Below are positions 33,826 through 42,165 of a stretch of 64,000 nt of DNA, one piece after another. The notes beneath the pieces were generated by a model. The model saw only the letters and a list, made by a program, of their open reading frames with translations. It was not told the origin of the DNA and ran no database searches. Source of the stretch: Promethearchaeota archaeon (lineage in GTDB: Archaea; Asgardarchaeota; Thorarchaeia; Thorarchaeales; Thorarchaeaceae); NCBI GenBank assembly GCA_014728035.1, contig WJMJ01000022.1:1-64000 (forward strand). The letters are read 5' to 3'. The stretch's first letter is position 1, and each line of letters begins with the position of its first letter. Position numbers and translations under genes: made by a program.

Positions 33826-34307
33826 TGGCTGATGATGAAAAAACAGTACTTGCAATACGTGTGCGTGGTCAAGTGCGAGTTCGCCCTCAAATTGACACGA
33901 CCCTCGATAATCTGTTGCTAATCAAACTTCACCATGCAAGATTAATCAAACTGACTCCTAGTATGACTGGTATGATTACAAAAGTCAAGGACTACATCAC
34001 TTGGGGTGAACCAACTGCTGAGCTTGTTGAGCAACTACTTACTAAACGTGGTAGACTTCCTGGCAATCGTCGTCTAACTAATGACTATGTCAAGAAGAAT
34101 TCAGAGTTCAAATCAATCAAGGCTTTTGCAAAAGCTCTTGTTTCAGGTGAAGCGATGATGTCCGATGTCACGGACTTGAAGCCAATATTCAGGTTAACTC
34201 CTCCGAGTAAGGGCTACCGTGGTAAGACAAAACTGTCCATTGGAATGGGTGGTGAAACAGGATACAGAGGCGAGGGTATAAACGACCTCGCGATAAGAAT
34301 GATTTGA
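33825..34307 (+). CDS. rpl30: Ribosomal protein uL30
   Basis: Large-subunit protein, archaeal long form of 160 residues. The N-terminal VLAIRVRGQVRVRPQIDTTL and LLLIKLHHARLIKLTPSMTG match the uL30 core. The C-terminal extension ends LTPPSKGYRGKTKLSIGMGG. Archaeal uL30 usually precedes uL15 directly; here a heat-shock protein gene lies between. ATG overlaps the uS5 stop by one base. Confidence 0.94.
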   Translation: MADDEKTVLAIRVRGQVRVRPQIDTTLDNLLLIKLHHARLIKLTPSMTGMITKVKDYITWGEPTAELVEQLLTKRGRLPGNRRLTNDYVKKNSEFKSIKAFAKALVSGEAMMSDVTDLKPIFRLTPPSKGYRGKTKLSIGMGGETGYRGEGINDLAIRMI

Positions 34308-34316
34308 GGTATTTTC

Positions 34317-34853
34317 ATGTCTTGGGACGATAGTGCTGACGAACGTAGGGAAAAAATCCGCCGCTGGTTCGGCGATTTTCTACCTGAAGAAATGCTGAGA
34401 AATATAGAGGCAATGTTAGACCAGATGCTTGCTGGTATTGGTGATGGAACCATGTTCGATCCATCAATGATGGAAGACTTGATGAGAAATCCATCCTCAA
34501 CAAATCCTTTTGTTTTCGGTGTGAAGATGCAGATGGGTCCCGACGGAAAACCAATCATTCAGCGTTTCGGGAATGTACCTGGAGATGAAGAAGAGATTCC
34601 TGCAGGTCCCGCTCTTGAACCACTTGTGGACGTTATAGAGGAATCAGACGAGATTGTTGTTGTTGCTGAGCTTCCCGGTGTCGAACGTGACGAAATTAAA
34701 GTTCGAATAAAGGGACAAAAGCTCACAATACATGTAGACAATCCAACTAGACCATACCATAAGGAAATCAAATTGCCGTCACAAGTCCAGAAGAATGCGG
34801 CTCGGTCGGCAATACGAAATGGAATACTTGAAGTCCGACTCAAAAAGGCATAG
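34317..34853 (+). CDS. Hsp20/alpha-crystallin-like small heat-shock protein
   Basis: Predicted ATP-independent chaperone. Residues about 95-178 form an alpha-crystallin domain: LEPLVDVIEESDEIVVVAEL, PGVERDEIKVRIKGQKLTIH, YHKEIKLPSQV, and a short C-terminal NGILEVRLKKA. The N-terminal 90 residues are acidic, Met-rich and helical (PEEMLRNIEAMLDQMLAGIG). The terminal I-x-I motif of classical sHsps is not evident. It lies inside the ribosomal operon between uL30 and uL15, with gaps of only 9 and 14 bases, so it is expressed with ribosomal proteins. Confidence 0.88.
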   Translation: MSWDDSADERREKIRRWFGDFLPEEMLRNIEAMLDQMLAGIGDGTMFDPSMMEDLMRNPSSTNPFVFGVKMQMGPDGKPIIQRFGNVPGDEEEIPAGPALEPLVDVIEESDEIVVVAELPGVERDEIKVRIKGQKLTIHVDNPTRPYHKEIKLPSQVQKNAARSAIRNGILEVRLKKA

Positions 34854-34870
34854 AGAAGGAGAGATATTTG

Positions 34871-35320
34871 ATGAGAAAAAGAAAATCGAAGAAGATTAAC
34901 AAAATGCGAGGCAGACGTGCCGCTGGATATGGCTTCAGTGCTGGCCACAGAGCCTCTGGACAGAGGGGTGGAAAAGGTATGGCCGGATCCAAAAAGCATC
35001 ACTACATCAAAGTTATGCAAGAGAATCCTCGATACTTTGGAAAACACGGATTCAAACGACCCCAGCAATTGGTTGAAGAGACACAAATCATAAACGTTAG
35101 TGACCTCGATGAGACCGTTGACCAGCTTGTTGAGAAAGGTCTTGCAGAAAAGAAGGGTAAGACCTATACAATTGACATGACCCGTCTTGATGTTGACAAA
35201 GTGTTAGGTAGTGGCCAAATATCAAAGAAGATCAAACTAGTTGGCGTTAAAGCAATCAGCAGTGGTGCTGAGAAGAAAATCGCCGCAGCTGGCGGATCTG
35301 TCGAAATGTTAGAAGCATAG
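34871..35320 (+). CDS. rpl15: Ribosomal protein uL15
   Basis: Late-assembly large-subunit protein. The Gly/Lys-rich N-terminus (SKKINKMRGRRAAGYGFSAG, HRASGQRGGKGMAGSKKHHY) is diagnostic. The C-terminal domain ends GVKAISSGAEKKIAAAGGSV. The length of 149 residues is normal for archaea. ATG 34871 follows AGGAGAG by eight bases; TTG one codon upstream is possible. A hairpin with a T-rich tract follows, so this is probably the end of the long transcript. Confidence 0.95.
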   Translation: MRKRKSKKINKMRGRRAAGYGFSAGHRASGQRGGKGMAGSKKHHYIKVMQENPRYFGKHGFKRPQQLVEETQIINVSDLDETVDQLVEKGLAEKKGKTYTIDMTRLDVDKVLGSGQISKKIKLVGVKAISSGAEKKIAAAGGSVEMLEA

Positions 35321-35339
35321 AATTAATTTTGAATGAACT

Positions 35340-35371
35340 GGGTGCATCTCCGCACTCGGTCTTTTCCTTTT
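35340..35371 (+). terminator. Probable terminator after uL15
   Basis: A six-base stem GGGTGC/GCACTC (one G-T pair) with a six-base loop is followed by the T-rich tract TCTTTTCCTTTT. It lies 20 bases after the uL15 stop and before a separate TATA-like element for secY. Confidence 0.5.
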
Positions 35372-35458
35372 GTTTGACACTAGTATTGTTTTGGCTCACG
35401 CCAATTTGCAAATGTTTTCTAGTGAATTTCTGGCTAGATGAATCTTAGTAAAACCACT

Positions 35459-35468
35459 ATCTTTAAAG
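35459..35468 (+). promoter_or_regulatory. TATA-like box upstream of secY
   Basis: The sequence ATCTTTAAAGG sits about 50 bases before the SecY start, in a 195-base gap behind a probable terminator. This suggests secY begins a new transcript. Initiation about 25 bases downstream would leave a leader of roughly 25 bases. Confidence 0.4.
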
Positions 35469-35514
35469 GTACAGCTTAACTCGTCGCCAAAAATACCTGC
35501 AGGAGACATATGAG

Positions 35515-37020
35515 ATGACTTCAACATTCTTGAGAGCACTCTCACCAATGGTCCGTATTATGCCGGAAGTAAAAACCCCTGATAGAGAGGTTTCATTCCG
35601 TGAAAAAGCTATATGGACTCTAATTGTGTTAATTCTATTCTTGCTTATGTCGCATATCCCCCTCTACGGTGTTGATCGACAGGCAGGAACTGACTATCTT
35701 TGGGCTATGCGAGTTATTCTTGCTAGTACCCGTGGTACATTGATGGAGCTAGGAATTGGACCTATAGTCACTGCAGGACTTGTAATGCAGCTCCTCCAAG
35801 GTTCCAAAATAATTGATGTTGACTTTGGTAATCCTGAAGACAGAGCACTATTCACTGGTGGTCAAAAAGTTTTAGCAATGATTATGACTGCACTTCAGGC
35901 TATTGCTTATATTGTTGGTAATGCATACGGTGTATTATCGATTGAGAATCAAGTTCTAGTGTTTGTGCAATTATTCATCTCTGGTATCATTGTTATTCTG
36001 ATGGATGAGCTTATCCAAAAAGGCTGGGGATTGGGATCTGGTGTTTCATTGTTTATTATGACAAATGTAGCAGGCCAGGTCGTATACAACTCGCTCAACA
36101 TTATCGAACTTGAATCTGCAGCACCTGCTGGATATCCAGGTTCCGGTGGTACAAATCTTCCAAAAGGTATCATTGCTGCTATGGTGTCCAATCTTCTAAG
36201 AGTATTTGGTATTGGAACTGATGCTGGACCGGTAGTAGATTGGAGCTGGTTCCTGATTCGGGATAGCTTCAATCCAAGTATCCTCTCCCTAATAATCACT
36301 CTTGGAATATTCTTTGGTGTACTCTATATGGAAGGAGTTAGAGTCGAGATACCTCTTCAATATGCCAAATATCGTGGTATGAAAGCTCGATACCCAATCA
36401 AGCTTCTTTATACTTCAAATATCCCCGTTATTTTAGCTCAGGCACTCTTTGCTAATATTCTGTTCTTTGGACAGATTGTGTTCACCTCGTGGAATTCCGG
36501 TGCAGATAATCCTTTTCTGAACTGGATTGGAATATTCGAACAAGACGAAAACTCGAGTCGTATGATTGCGACATCGGGTCTGGCACGGTATGTGACGCCG
36601 CCTCAGGGGATATTCAATGTGTTATCTCAGCCTGATGGTCTATTGCATATTGCAATATACGCATCTCTGATGATTTTGCTATGTTGGGGATTCAGTAAGA
36701 TTTGGGTCGACATTTCTGGTATTGCTCCTAGAGATGTTTCTCGTCAGCTCCTGAGTTCAGGATACATTGTTCCTGGTTTCAGAAGAAGTGAGAAGGTTCT
36801 TGAGCGATTGCTTGAACGATATATCCCCATCGTTGCAGGCCTTGGTGGATTCCTAGTCGGTGTATTAGCAGCTGTGGCCGATGTCATGGGTGCTCTAGCA
36901 AGCGGCACTGGAATTCTGCTGATGGTGTCGATCATCAAACAGTACTATGAACAACTTGCCAAGGAGCAGTTAGCCGGAATGGGTGGCGAAGGCGTTTCGG
37001 GACTACTTGGAATACTCTAG
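35515..37020 (+). CDS. secY: Protein translocase subunit SecY
   Basis: Channel subunit of the Sec61/SecYEG translocon. About ten hydrophobic segments span 501 residues. Recognisable regions are FREKAIWTLIVLILFLLMSH at the first helix, the plug-side region, the LGSGVSLFIMTNVAGQVVYN segment, and the long cytoplasmic loop PLQYAKYRGMKARYPIKLLY. The late PRDVSRQLLSSGYIVPGFRR also matches archaeal SecY. The position between uL15 and adenylate kinase is the standard archaeal order. It is followed by a strong terminator-like hairpin. Confidence 0.96.
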   Translation: MTSTFLRALSPMVRIMPEVKTPDREVSFREKAIWTLIVLILFLLMSHIPLYGVDRQAGTDYLWAMRVILASTRGTLMELGIGPIVTAGLVMQLLQGSKIIDVDFGNPEDRALFTGGQKVLAMIMTALQAIAYIVGNAYGVLSIENQVLVFVQLFISGIIVILMDELIQKGWGLGSGVSLFIMTNVAGQVVYNSLNIIELESAAPAGYPGSGGTNLPKGIIAAMVSNLLRVFGIGTDAGPVVDWSWFLIRDSFNPSILSLIITLGIFFGVLYMEGVRVEIPLQYAKYRGMKARYPIKLLYTSNIPVILAQALFANILFFGQIVFTSWNSGADNPFLNWIGIFEQDENSSRMIATSGLARYVTPPQGIFNVLSQPDGLLHIAIYASLMILLCWGFSKIWVDISGIAPRDVSRQLLSSGYIVPGFRRSEKVLERLLERYIPIVAGLGGFLVGVLAAVADVMGALASGTGILLMVSIIKQYYEQLAKEQLAGMGGEGVSGLLGIL

Positions 37021-37029
37021 TGTGTTAAA

Positions 37030-37066
37030 GAGTGGGATTAGATCCCACTCATTCACTTCTTTTTTG
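37030..37066 (+). terminator. Terminator hairpin after secY
   Basis: A perfect nine-base stem GAGTGGGAT/ATCCCACTC with loop TAG (37030-37050) is followed by a T-rich tract. It starts ten bases after the SecY stop, matching an intrinsic-like terminator. Confidence 0.6.
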
Positions 37067-37143
37067 TAAATCTCCCCTTACAGAAGGAATTATAAAATGG
37101 CTAGTTAGTGTCGCATTAGTATAGATAAAAGGTGACACCTTCC

Positions 37144-37734
37144 ATGAAAGAACCAAGGGACATTGTGATAGTTACAGGTATTCCTGGCGTTGGCAAAACC
37201 ACCGTGATTAATACGGCTGTTGAGCTTGTGAAAAAAGAACATGACAAGGACGTACTTGTTTTGAATTTCGGCACAGCTATGTTTGAGACCGCATCAAAGA
37301 AAGGATATGTGAAAGACAGAGACGAGATGCGAAAGATGCAAATTTCAAAGCAGCGCGAAGTTCAACAAGCAGCCGGTGAAGATATTGCTGAAAAAGCAAA
37401 GACCGCCAAAGTAATTGTTGACACTCACGCACTTATTCAGACCGGTACTGGATTTCTCATTGGTCTACCTGAGTGGGTAGCTCGAGCAATTAATCCCAAG
37501 ACCGTCGTATTGGTTGAAGCCGACCCCGAAAAAATTGCTGGAAGGCGAAGTTCTGATGAATCCCGAACTCGCGATGTTCAGTTAACAGAGGAGATTGACA
37601 CACATCAGAAGATGTGCCGTTCTGCTGCTGTTTCAGTGGGTACACTCACTGGAGCTACCGTTAGAATAATCAAGAACCGTGAGGGTAAGGTAGAAGAGGC
37701 AGCTAAGCAACTTGCCGAATCCTTGATGGAGTAG
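37144..37734 (+). CDS. adkA: Archaeal adenylate kinase AdkA
   Basis: Nucleotide kinase interconverting AMP and ATP with ADP. This is the archaeal type, with the P-loop TGIPGVGKTT at residues 11-20. NFGTAMFETASKKGYVKDRD and VIVDTHALIQTGTGFLIGLP are typical of AdkA rather than bacterial Adk. The length is 196 residues. I chose ATG 37144, with AAGGTG upstream, over GTG 37132. The gene stands between secY and the EMC3-like gene, conserved in archaea. Confidence 0.94.
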   Translation: MKEPRDIVIVTGIPGVGKTTVINTAVELVKKEHDKDVLVLNFGTAMFETASKKGYVKDRDEMRKMQISKQREVQQAAGEDIAEKAKTAKVIVDTHALIQTGTGFLIGLPEWVARAINPKTVVLVEADPEKIAGRRSSDESRTRDVQLTEEIDTHQKMCRSAAVSVGTLTGATVRIIKNREGKVEEAAKQLAESLME

Positions 37735-37740
37735 AAAATA

Positions 37741-38292
37741 ATGCAGGACATTCTGGCCGATCTTGCCATCATGTTTGAAATATTTCGAACACCTCCTTGG
37801 TCTGGAGTATTCATATTAGTAGTTTCTGTGACCGTTACTTCAATTAGTAACCTAGCTATGCGTCGTTTTGCTGATATGCGTCGTCTCAAACGTTATCAAG
37901 CTGAGATTAAGCAACATCAAGAGATGCAGAAGAAAGCTGAAAAGACCCAGAATGAGAAACTGCTTAGGAAGGTTCGACGTAGAAAGGCGTACATTGATAG
38001 GATACAGCGGGAAATGATGACTGAAAGATGCAAACCCTCCCTCTTATTCTTCATCCCGTTTGTTTTGATATTCTCTCTAATCCGAGGCTGGTATACTGCT
38101 TCTGATGGTATAACTCAGTTGATTGTTGCAGTTATTCCATTTAATGTCACAAAAGCACTTCCTTTCCTGGAAGGTTTCATTGGTACTAGCACTGCAGCGG
38201 GATTTGGATTATTCTTTTGGTCTTTCTATTTCTTAGTTGGACTCGGACTCGGTCAAATACTTCAACGTGTTATGGGTACACAACTAACATAG
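37741..38292 (+). CDS. EMC3/DUF106-family membrane insertase-like protein
   Basis: Member of the Oxa1/YidC/EMC3/Get1 superfamily, proposed to insert membrane proteins. Three hydrophobic segments are seen at about residues 17-37, 100-120 and 155-175. Between the first two lies a long charged coiled-coil (MRRLKRYQAEIKQHQEMQKK, KVRRRKAYIDRIQREMMTER), the hallmark of DUF106. The length of 183 residues is usual. It is downstream of secY and adkA, an order kept in many archaea, consistent with a role in protein insertion. Confidence 0.9.
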   Translation: MQDILADLAIMFEIFRTPPWSGVFILVVSVTVTSISNLAMRRFADMRRLKRYQAEIKQHQEMQKKAEKTQNEKLLRKVRRRKAYIDRIQREMMTERCKPSLLFFIPFVLIFSLIRGWYTASDGITQLIVAVIPFNVTKALPFLEGFIGTSTAAGFGLFFWSFYFLVGLGLGQILQRVMGTQLT

Positions 38293-38302
38293 ACCTAATC
38301 TT

Positions 38303-38340
38303 AGAGTGTTGCTAATCAACACTCTACTCTCTTTCTTTTC
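38303..38340. terminator. Terminator hairpin between convergent genes
   Basis: A perfect nine-base stem AGAGTGTTG/CAACACTCT with loop CTAAT (38303-38325) is followed by a T-rich tract on the plus strand. It sits just after the EMC3-like gene and before the end of the convergent PfkB gene. Confidence 0.6.
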
Positions 38341-38366
38341 TAATCATTAAAGTCATCCAAACTTCT

Positions 38367-39254
38367 TCAATATAAGGTTCTAAGTTTTCGTTCAATTTGG
38401 TACCGTGAAATTAGACTACCTGCACCAAAAGATTCCATACTCGCAGAGCCGCAGACTGCTCCAAAATGACCTGCTGCTGATATATTTCCGCCAGTCCTTA
38501 GAAACTCAAGAAGAAAGCCTATCATGTACATGTGAATATACCCACGATCGTCACGAAACCGTGATGGTATGATATATGGAATGTCCTCTTTTCCGTGATG
38601 TGTATATATCGATGACCCCAACTCATCCTTCATTAATATCACAATAAATGGTCCTTTTCTAAGAACATCATCAATGGCTTCCTGTTCTGTTACTCTCTCA
38701 GTTATTAGAGAGAGTTCAAGCTGATCTAAGACGAGTACATTAATGTAGCCAAGGTAAAAATCAAGGTCTGGACATGATACAATCTGTATCTCATTGTCTT
38801 CCTCTTGATACAGAATTCCCTTGAGGTCCAGAGCTAGAATTGCTTCTGTTGCGGCAGCTTTGGTAAAGCAGGATTTTGAAATTTCACGATAGATTGGGGA
38901 GAAGTAGATAATTGTAGAATCAAGATGATGTGGAAGCAAGAACTCCTTGGTTATCTTTGGCGCCAGACTCTGTAACGATCTGATTTTCTTTCCTTCTTCA
39001 CCCATAGTAGTAACAATAGTTGTGGTTTTGGGGCCCATTTGATACAGTCCAGAAGTATCAACACCGGATTGAGTAAGTCTCCTATAGGCCGGTTCGGGAA
39101 AATCCGATCCAATGCAAGATACTATTGAAGTGCCATTTGCCTCAAGTGTTGGTCCAGATAGTGCATAAATAGGGGCGCCTCCCAAAGTTTCTTTTATCCC
39201 CTGTTTTGTAACGCGAATATCTCTGAAGAGATGACCGACTACCGTTAATTCCAT
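38367..39254 (-). CDS. PfkB-family carbohydrate kinase-like protein
   Basis: Predicted sugar or nucleoside kinase of the ribokinase fold. The N-terminus ELTVVGHLFRDIRVTKQGIK and TLGGAPIYALSGPTLEANGT match PfkB (GG motif), followed by CIGSDFP. The C-terminal catalytic GAGD-type motif is altered: the segment reads SRFRDDRGYIHMYMIGFLLE, so the general base may be replaced. The start is ATG 39254 with GGGAGG nine bases away; the frame continues upstream only as overlap with eL34. It is inserted on the opposite strand of the ribosomal cluster. Activity is uncertain. Confidence 0.8.
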   Translation of the reverse strand: MELTVVGHLFRDIRVTKQGIKETLGGAPIYALSGPTLEANGTSIVSCIGSDFPEPAYRRLTQSGVDTSGLYQMGPKTTTIVTTMGEEGKKIRSLQSLAPKITKEFLLPHHLDSTIIYFSPIYREISKSCFTKAAATEAILALDLKGILYQEEDNEIQIVSCPDLDFYLGYINVLVLDQLELSLITERVTEQEAIDDVLRKGPFIVILMKDELGSSIYTHHGKEDIPYIIPSRFRDDRGYIHMYMIGFLLEFLRTGGNISAAGHFGAVCGSASMESFGAGSLISRYQIERKLRTLY

Positions 39255-39397
39255 TGATTCAAACCTCCCTCTTTTGGTATCTGTAACGTAGAAACTAAAA
39301 TGTGATTGTGATGTATTATTCAGGCACACCGCTTTGCTTTTAAGGACAGAATTTTGTTGCCACAAAGAGTCGATTATTGATAATAAGGTGAATACTA

Positions 39398-39667
39398 ATG
39401 CCACGACCCAGCGAGCTGACAAAATCACGAGCGAAACGCACAATACTAACTCCTGGTGGTAGACATAAGGTTCGCAGGACAAAATTCTATGCTCCAAAAG
39501 GAACTTGTCCTTTGACCGGAAGAAAATTACAGCTCCCACGAGAGGCAAAACACAATTTACGGAAGAAGGCAAGTCTCTCATCCAAGCGTCCCAATAGACC
39601 CTATGGTGGCAAGCTATCTGCTGAGGCTGTCAGAAGGGGAATATTGCGAGCTGCTCGAGAGTTGTAG
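39398..39667 (+). CDS. rpl34e: Ribosomal protein eL34
   Basis: Archaeal/eukaryotic large-subunit protein of 89 residues. It opens PRPSELTKSRAKRTILTPGG, carries KFYAPKGTCPLTGRKLQLPR, and ends KRPNRPYGGKLSAEAVRRGI, all family features. The usual four-cysteine zinc motif is reduced: only one Cys (GTCPLTG) is left where other lineages have pairs. The cytidylate kinase gene starts one base after its stop, as in many archaea. Confidence 0.93.
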   Translation: MPRPSELTKSRAKRTILTPGGRHKVRRTKFYAPKGTCPLTGRKLQLPREAKHNLRKKASLSSKRPNRPYGGKLSAEAVRRGILRAAREL

Positions 39668-39668
39668 A

Positions 39669-40211
39669 ATGAAAAGGGTCATCACCCTTGGAGGTCTACA
39701 CGGAACTGGTAAAAGTTCCGTAGCTGATGGTGTTGCAGAGCTACTTGGACTTCGAAGAGTTTCTGCTGGACAAATTTTCCGTCAACTAGCTGAAGAGCGA
39801 AATATGAGTCTAGAAGAATTCAGTGAATTTGCTGAGGGAAATGAAGAAATCGATAATCTTCTCGATAACACGTTGCGATTTGAATCTAAAAAGGGTAATG
39901 TAATACTAGATGGTCAACTTGCTGCTTGGATGGCCGGTGAAAATGCGGATCTGCACATCTTTTTAACCGCTCCACTTGAAGTTAGAGTTCGCCGTATTGC
40001 TAAACGTGATGGTACGAATTTTAATTATGCACTTGAAGAAACTATAACCCGCGAGAAAAGTGAACAGTTTCGCTATCGGTCATACTATGATATTGATGTG
40101 ACTGATCTCAGTATATATGATCTGATTATTAACACGGAACATTATTCCCTTGATGAGGTAATTTCTATAGTTAAGCTTGCAGTAGAAATTCTATTTGAAA
40201 CGGAAGAATAG
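39669..40211 (+). CDS. cmk: Archaeal cytidylate kinase
   Basis: Phosphorylates CMP/dCMP with ATP. The P-loop GGLHGTGKSS is at residues 8-17, VSAGQIFRQLAEERNMSLEE is the nucleotide-monophosphate region, and VILDGQLAAWMAGENADLHI precedes the lid RRIAKRDGTNFNYALEETIT. The length is 180 residues. ATG 39669 matches the family N-terminus; the open frame upstream to 39603 lies inside eL34. The order eL34-cmk-eL14-Cbf5 is conserved in archaea. Confidence 0.93.
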   Translation: MKRVITLGGLHGTGKSSVADGVAELLGLRRVSAGQIFRQLAEERNMSLEEFSEFAEGNEEIDNLLDNTLRFESKKGNVILDGQLAAWMAGENADLHIFLTAPLEVRVRRIAKRDGTNFNYALEETITREKSEQFRYRSYYDIDVTDLSIYDLIINTEHYSLDEVISIVKLAVEILFETEE

Positions 40212-40325
40212 GCAAAACACAAACCTGATATGGTATCTTCTCACACTTCGATTTATCTCACATCTAAGGGATGATGCTATCGAGGTGACTCGGGAGTGGA
40301 CCAATGAAACGTTGAGGTGTATATT

Positions 40326-40613
40326 ATGAATTTATACGATATTGGAAGAGTCTGTGTAAAGACTATGGGTCGTGAAGCCGGTAGCTATTGTGTGATAGTA
40401 GACCTAGTAGAAGATGATGGTGGTTTTGTCATGGTCACAGGTCCAAAACATATCACTAGTGTTCGGCGACGTAAGTGTAACATTCGGCATCTCGAACCAT
40501 TAAAGAAAACAATTGAAATTGGAAAGGATGCCAGCGATGAAGAAGTTCAGAAAGCGTTAGAAGATGCTGATCTTCTTGAACAGTTTAGAACTAAAATTCG
40601 CTTGCCTGAATAA
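40326..40613 (+). CDS. rpl14e: Ribosomal protein eL14
   Basis: Large-subunit protein with an SH3/KOW-like barrel. The conserved N-terminus LYDIGRVCVKTMGREAGSYC is followed by VIVDLVEDDGGFVMVTGPKH and RRRKCNIRHLEPLKKTIEIG. The length of 95 residues is normal for archaea. ATG 40326 follows GAGGTG by about nine bases; GTG 40317 overlaps that site and is less likely. It is followed 22 bases later by the pseudouridine synthase gene. Confidence 0.94.
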   Translation: MNLYDIGRVCVKTMGREAGSYCVIVDLVEDDGGFVMVTGPKHITSVRRRKCNIRHLEPLKKTIEIGKDASDEEVQKALEDADLLEQFRTKIRLPE

Positions 40614-40635
40614 AATCTAAGATTTTGGGGGTTGT

Positions 40636-41643
40636 ATGATGTCAAATTCTCTACCAGCTGACCAACCCCGTGAAACCATAACCAGGGCTGTAGATACAAC
40701 AAATCCTGATTATGGTTTCTCATCTTTTGATGATTTACCTATAGAATTCTTGCTAGAAAACTCTGTAATCGCATTGGATAAACCTGCAGGTCCGACAAGT
40801 CACGAGGTAGCTACTTGGGTCAGACGAATCTTTGACTCTGAGCGGGTTGGACACGGAGGTACACTTGATCCAGGAGTTACTGGAATTTTACCCCTTGGCA
40901 TGAATAATGCAACAAAGGCAATGCAGGCATTACTTCCAGCTGGAAAAGAATACGTATGTATAATGGAGCTTCATCGTAAAGCATTAGAAGAGGATATCCG
41001 TGAAATCGTTAAGGAATTTACTGGAAAGTTATACCAGAAACCTCCCTTACGATCTGCGGTTCGTAGAATCTTACGAGTACGTGAAGTCTATTATAACGAC
41101 ATAGTCGAAATCAAAGGGCGTTTGGTTCTTTTCAGAGTTGGCTGTCAGGCAGGAACCTATATTCGAAAGTTGTGTTTTGATATTGGCGAAGCTTTGGGAG
41201 TTGGAGCTCATATGCGTGAGCTCAGACGAACCCGTGTTGGAAATTTCAGAGAAGACGAGCATATGTGTTCTCTTTACGATTTGAAGGATGCTTATCATTT
41301 CTGGCTTGAAGACGAAGATGATCAAGAGCTGAGAAAATATTTGATGCCTATGGAGTTTGCAATTGGACACCTTCCAGAAATTGTGGTTCGTGATACGGCT
41401 GTTGCAGCTATCTGTCATGGTGCACCTCTTGCTGCAAATGGAGTGCTGCATCTGAGTTCTGGTATCAAGAAAGATGATCTAGTAGCATTAAAAACACTCA
41501 AAGGTGAAGCGATAGCTATTGGTATCAGTAAAAACATATCCGACAGAATAGCAAAAGCCAACTCTGGGATTGTTGCCGATATACAGAGGGTTCTGATGGA
41601 ACGAGACCGTTATCCTCAGCTTTGGAAATCACGTTCGGATTAG
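40636..41643 (+). CDS. cbf5: tRNA/rRNA pseudouridine synthase Cbf5
   Basis: Catalytic subunit of H/ACA ribonucleoproteins, also active on tRNA U55. The signature VGHGGTLDPGVTGILPLG holds catalytic Asp78, preceded by LDKPAGPTSHEVATWVRRIF. The TruB core continues with YQKPPLRSAVRRILRVREVY and CQAGTYIRKLCFDIG. A C-terminal PUA domain (about 250-325) contains ICHGAPLAANGVLHLSSGIK and VALKTLKGEAIAIG. The length of 335 residues is full. A second ATG follows the first, so the start is ambiguous by one codon. Confidence 0.95.
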   Translation: MMSNSLPADQPRETITRAVDTTNPDYGFSSFDDLPIEFLLENSVIALDKPAGPTSHEVATWVRRIFDSERVGHGGTLDPGVTGILPLGMNNATKAMQALLPAGKEYVCIMELHRKALEEDIREIVKEFTGKLYQKPPLRSAVRRILRVREVYYNDIVEIKGRLVLFRVGCQAGTYIRKLCFDIGEALGVGAHMRELRRTRVGNFREDEHMCSLYDLKDAYHFWLEDEDDQELRKYLMPMEFAIGHLPEIVVRDTAVAAICHGAPLAANGVLHLSSGIKKDDLVALKTLKGEAIAIGISKNISDRIAKANSGIVADIQRVLMERDRYPQLWKSRSD

Positions 41644-41687
41644 ATTGTCTTTGCAGAAATTCTTTATGTGTTTGATTCAAAAATACA

Positions 41688-42035
41688 ATGGCTCTGGAGC
41701 GAAAGCGCAACTGACGGTATCTACAGAATGTAGAAGCTGAGGAAGATCCCGACTATGTGTCGACGCTAGTCCAGCGAGAGCTGGATGGTGAGAACCATGC
41801 TCTGGAAACAGAAACGACACGCCCAGATAGAATATGACAATGATACAGGTCTACCTGTTGAGGATTTATCTGGATACGATGAAACGGTCCATCACTACAT
41901 AGCAATTCCAAGAATAGGTTGATGATTTGTCGACATGAAACCTAGGGTAGGAAGCTTAGTTAGATGTTGCAAGGAATTCAATGGGTAACCTTGAATTCGG
42001 AACAAAATCGGGGCTACTCTTCGGACCAGAGCCAT
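41688..42035 (+). ncRNA. rnpB: RNase P RNA
   Basis: Catalytic RNA of RNase P. Helix P1 is a perfect ten-base pair, ATGGCTCTGG at the 5' end with CCAGAGCCAT at 42026-42035. CR-I is GAGGAAGATCCCGAC at 41739-41753. The characteristic GGAAACAGAAAC is at 41804-41815, and CR-V, ACAAAATCGGGGCTAC, is at 42002-42017. P4 forms between TCCCGA (41747-41752) and TCGGGG (42008-42013). The total of about 348 bases fits archaeal type A molecules. No protein frame covers this segment. A covariance-model match would settle exact ends. Confidence 0.9.
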
Positions 42036-42042
42036 TTTATAA

Positions 42043-42057
42043 AAAGAGCGTGTGCTC
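42043..42057 (-). terminator. Terminator of the micro-gene cluster
   Basis: Reading the minus strand, GAGC ACAC GCTC is followed at once by TTTTTAT. The hairpin begins within the stop codon of the third micro-gene and ends a few bases from the RNase P RNA 3' end on the opposite strand. Confidence 0.5.
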
Positions 42058-42160
42058 AGGTTGCTTCCAACGCGAGCACTTCGCTTGTAGTTAGGTCACC
42101 GCTCTTGCTAGAGTCTTGGTGAGTGGGAGTTGATAGAATATCTTCAACGCTAGGCTTCAT
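42056..42160 (-). CDS. Micro-protein 3 of tandem cluster (34 residues, acidic)
   Basis: ATG at 42160 is preceded by a perfect AGGAGG with eight-base spacing, the strongest ribosome site in this neighbourhood. The 34-residue product starts MKPSVEDILSTPTHQDSSKS and ends VLALEAT. It has six acidic and two lysine residues (net about -4), no cysteine and no membrane segment. The ribosome site is formed by the last two Arg codons of micro-gene 2, so the genes are translationally linked. No family recognised. It may be the partner of the two basic peptides. Confidence 0.6.
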   Translation of the reverse strand: MKPSVEDILSTPTHQDSSKSGDLTTSEVLALEAT

Positions 42161-42165
42161 CGATA

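Noticed and set aside
39255..39581. Upstream extension of the PfkB frame (109 codons)
   Set aside because: It lies antisense to eL34 and lacks family features; GGGAGG is correctly spaced before ATG 39254.
40240..40316. Possible C/D-box small RNA before eL14 (GATGATG followed by GTGA and TTGA)
   Set aside because: No proper CTGA D box or paired terminal stem is present.
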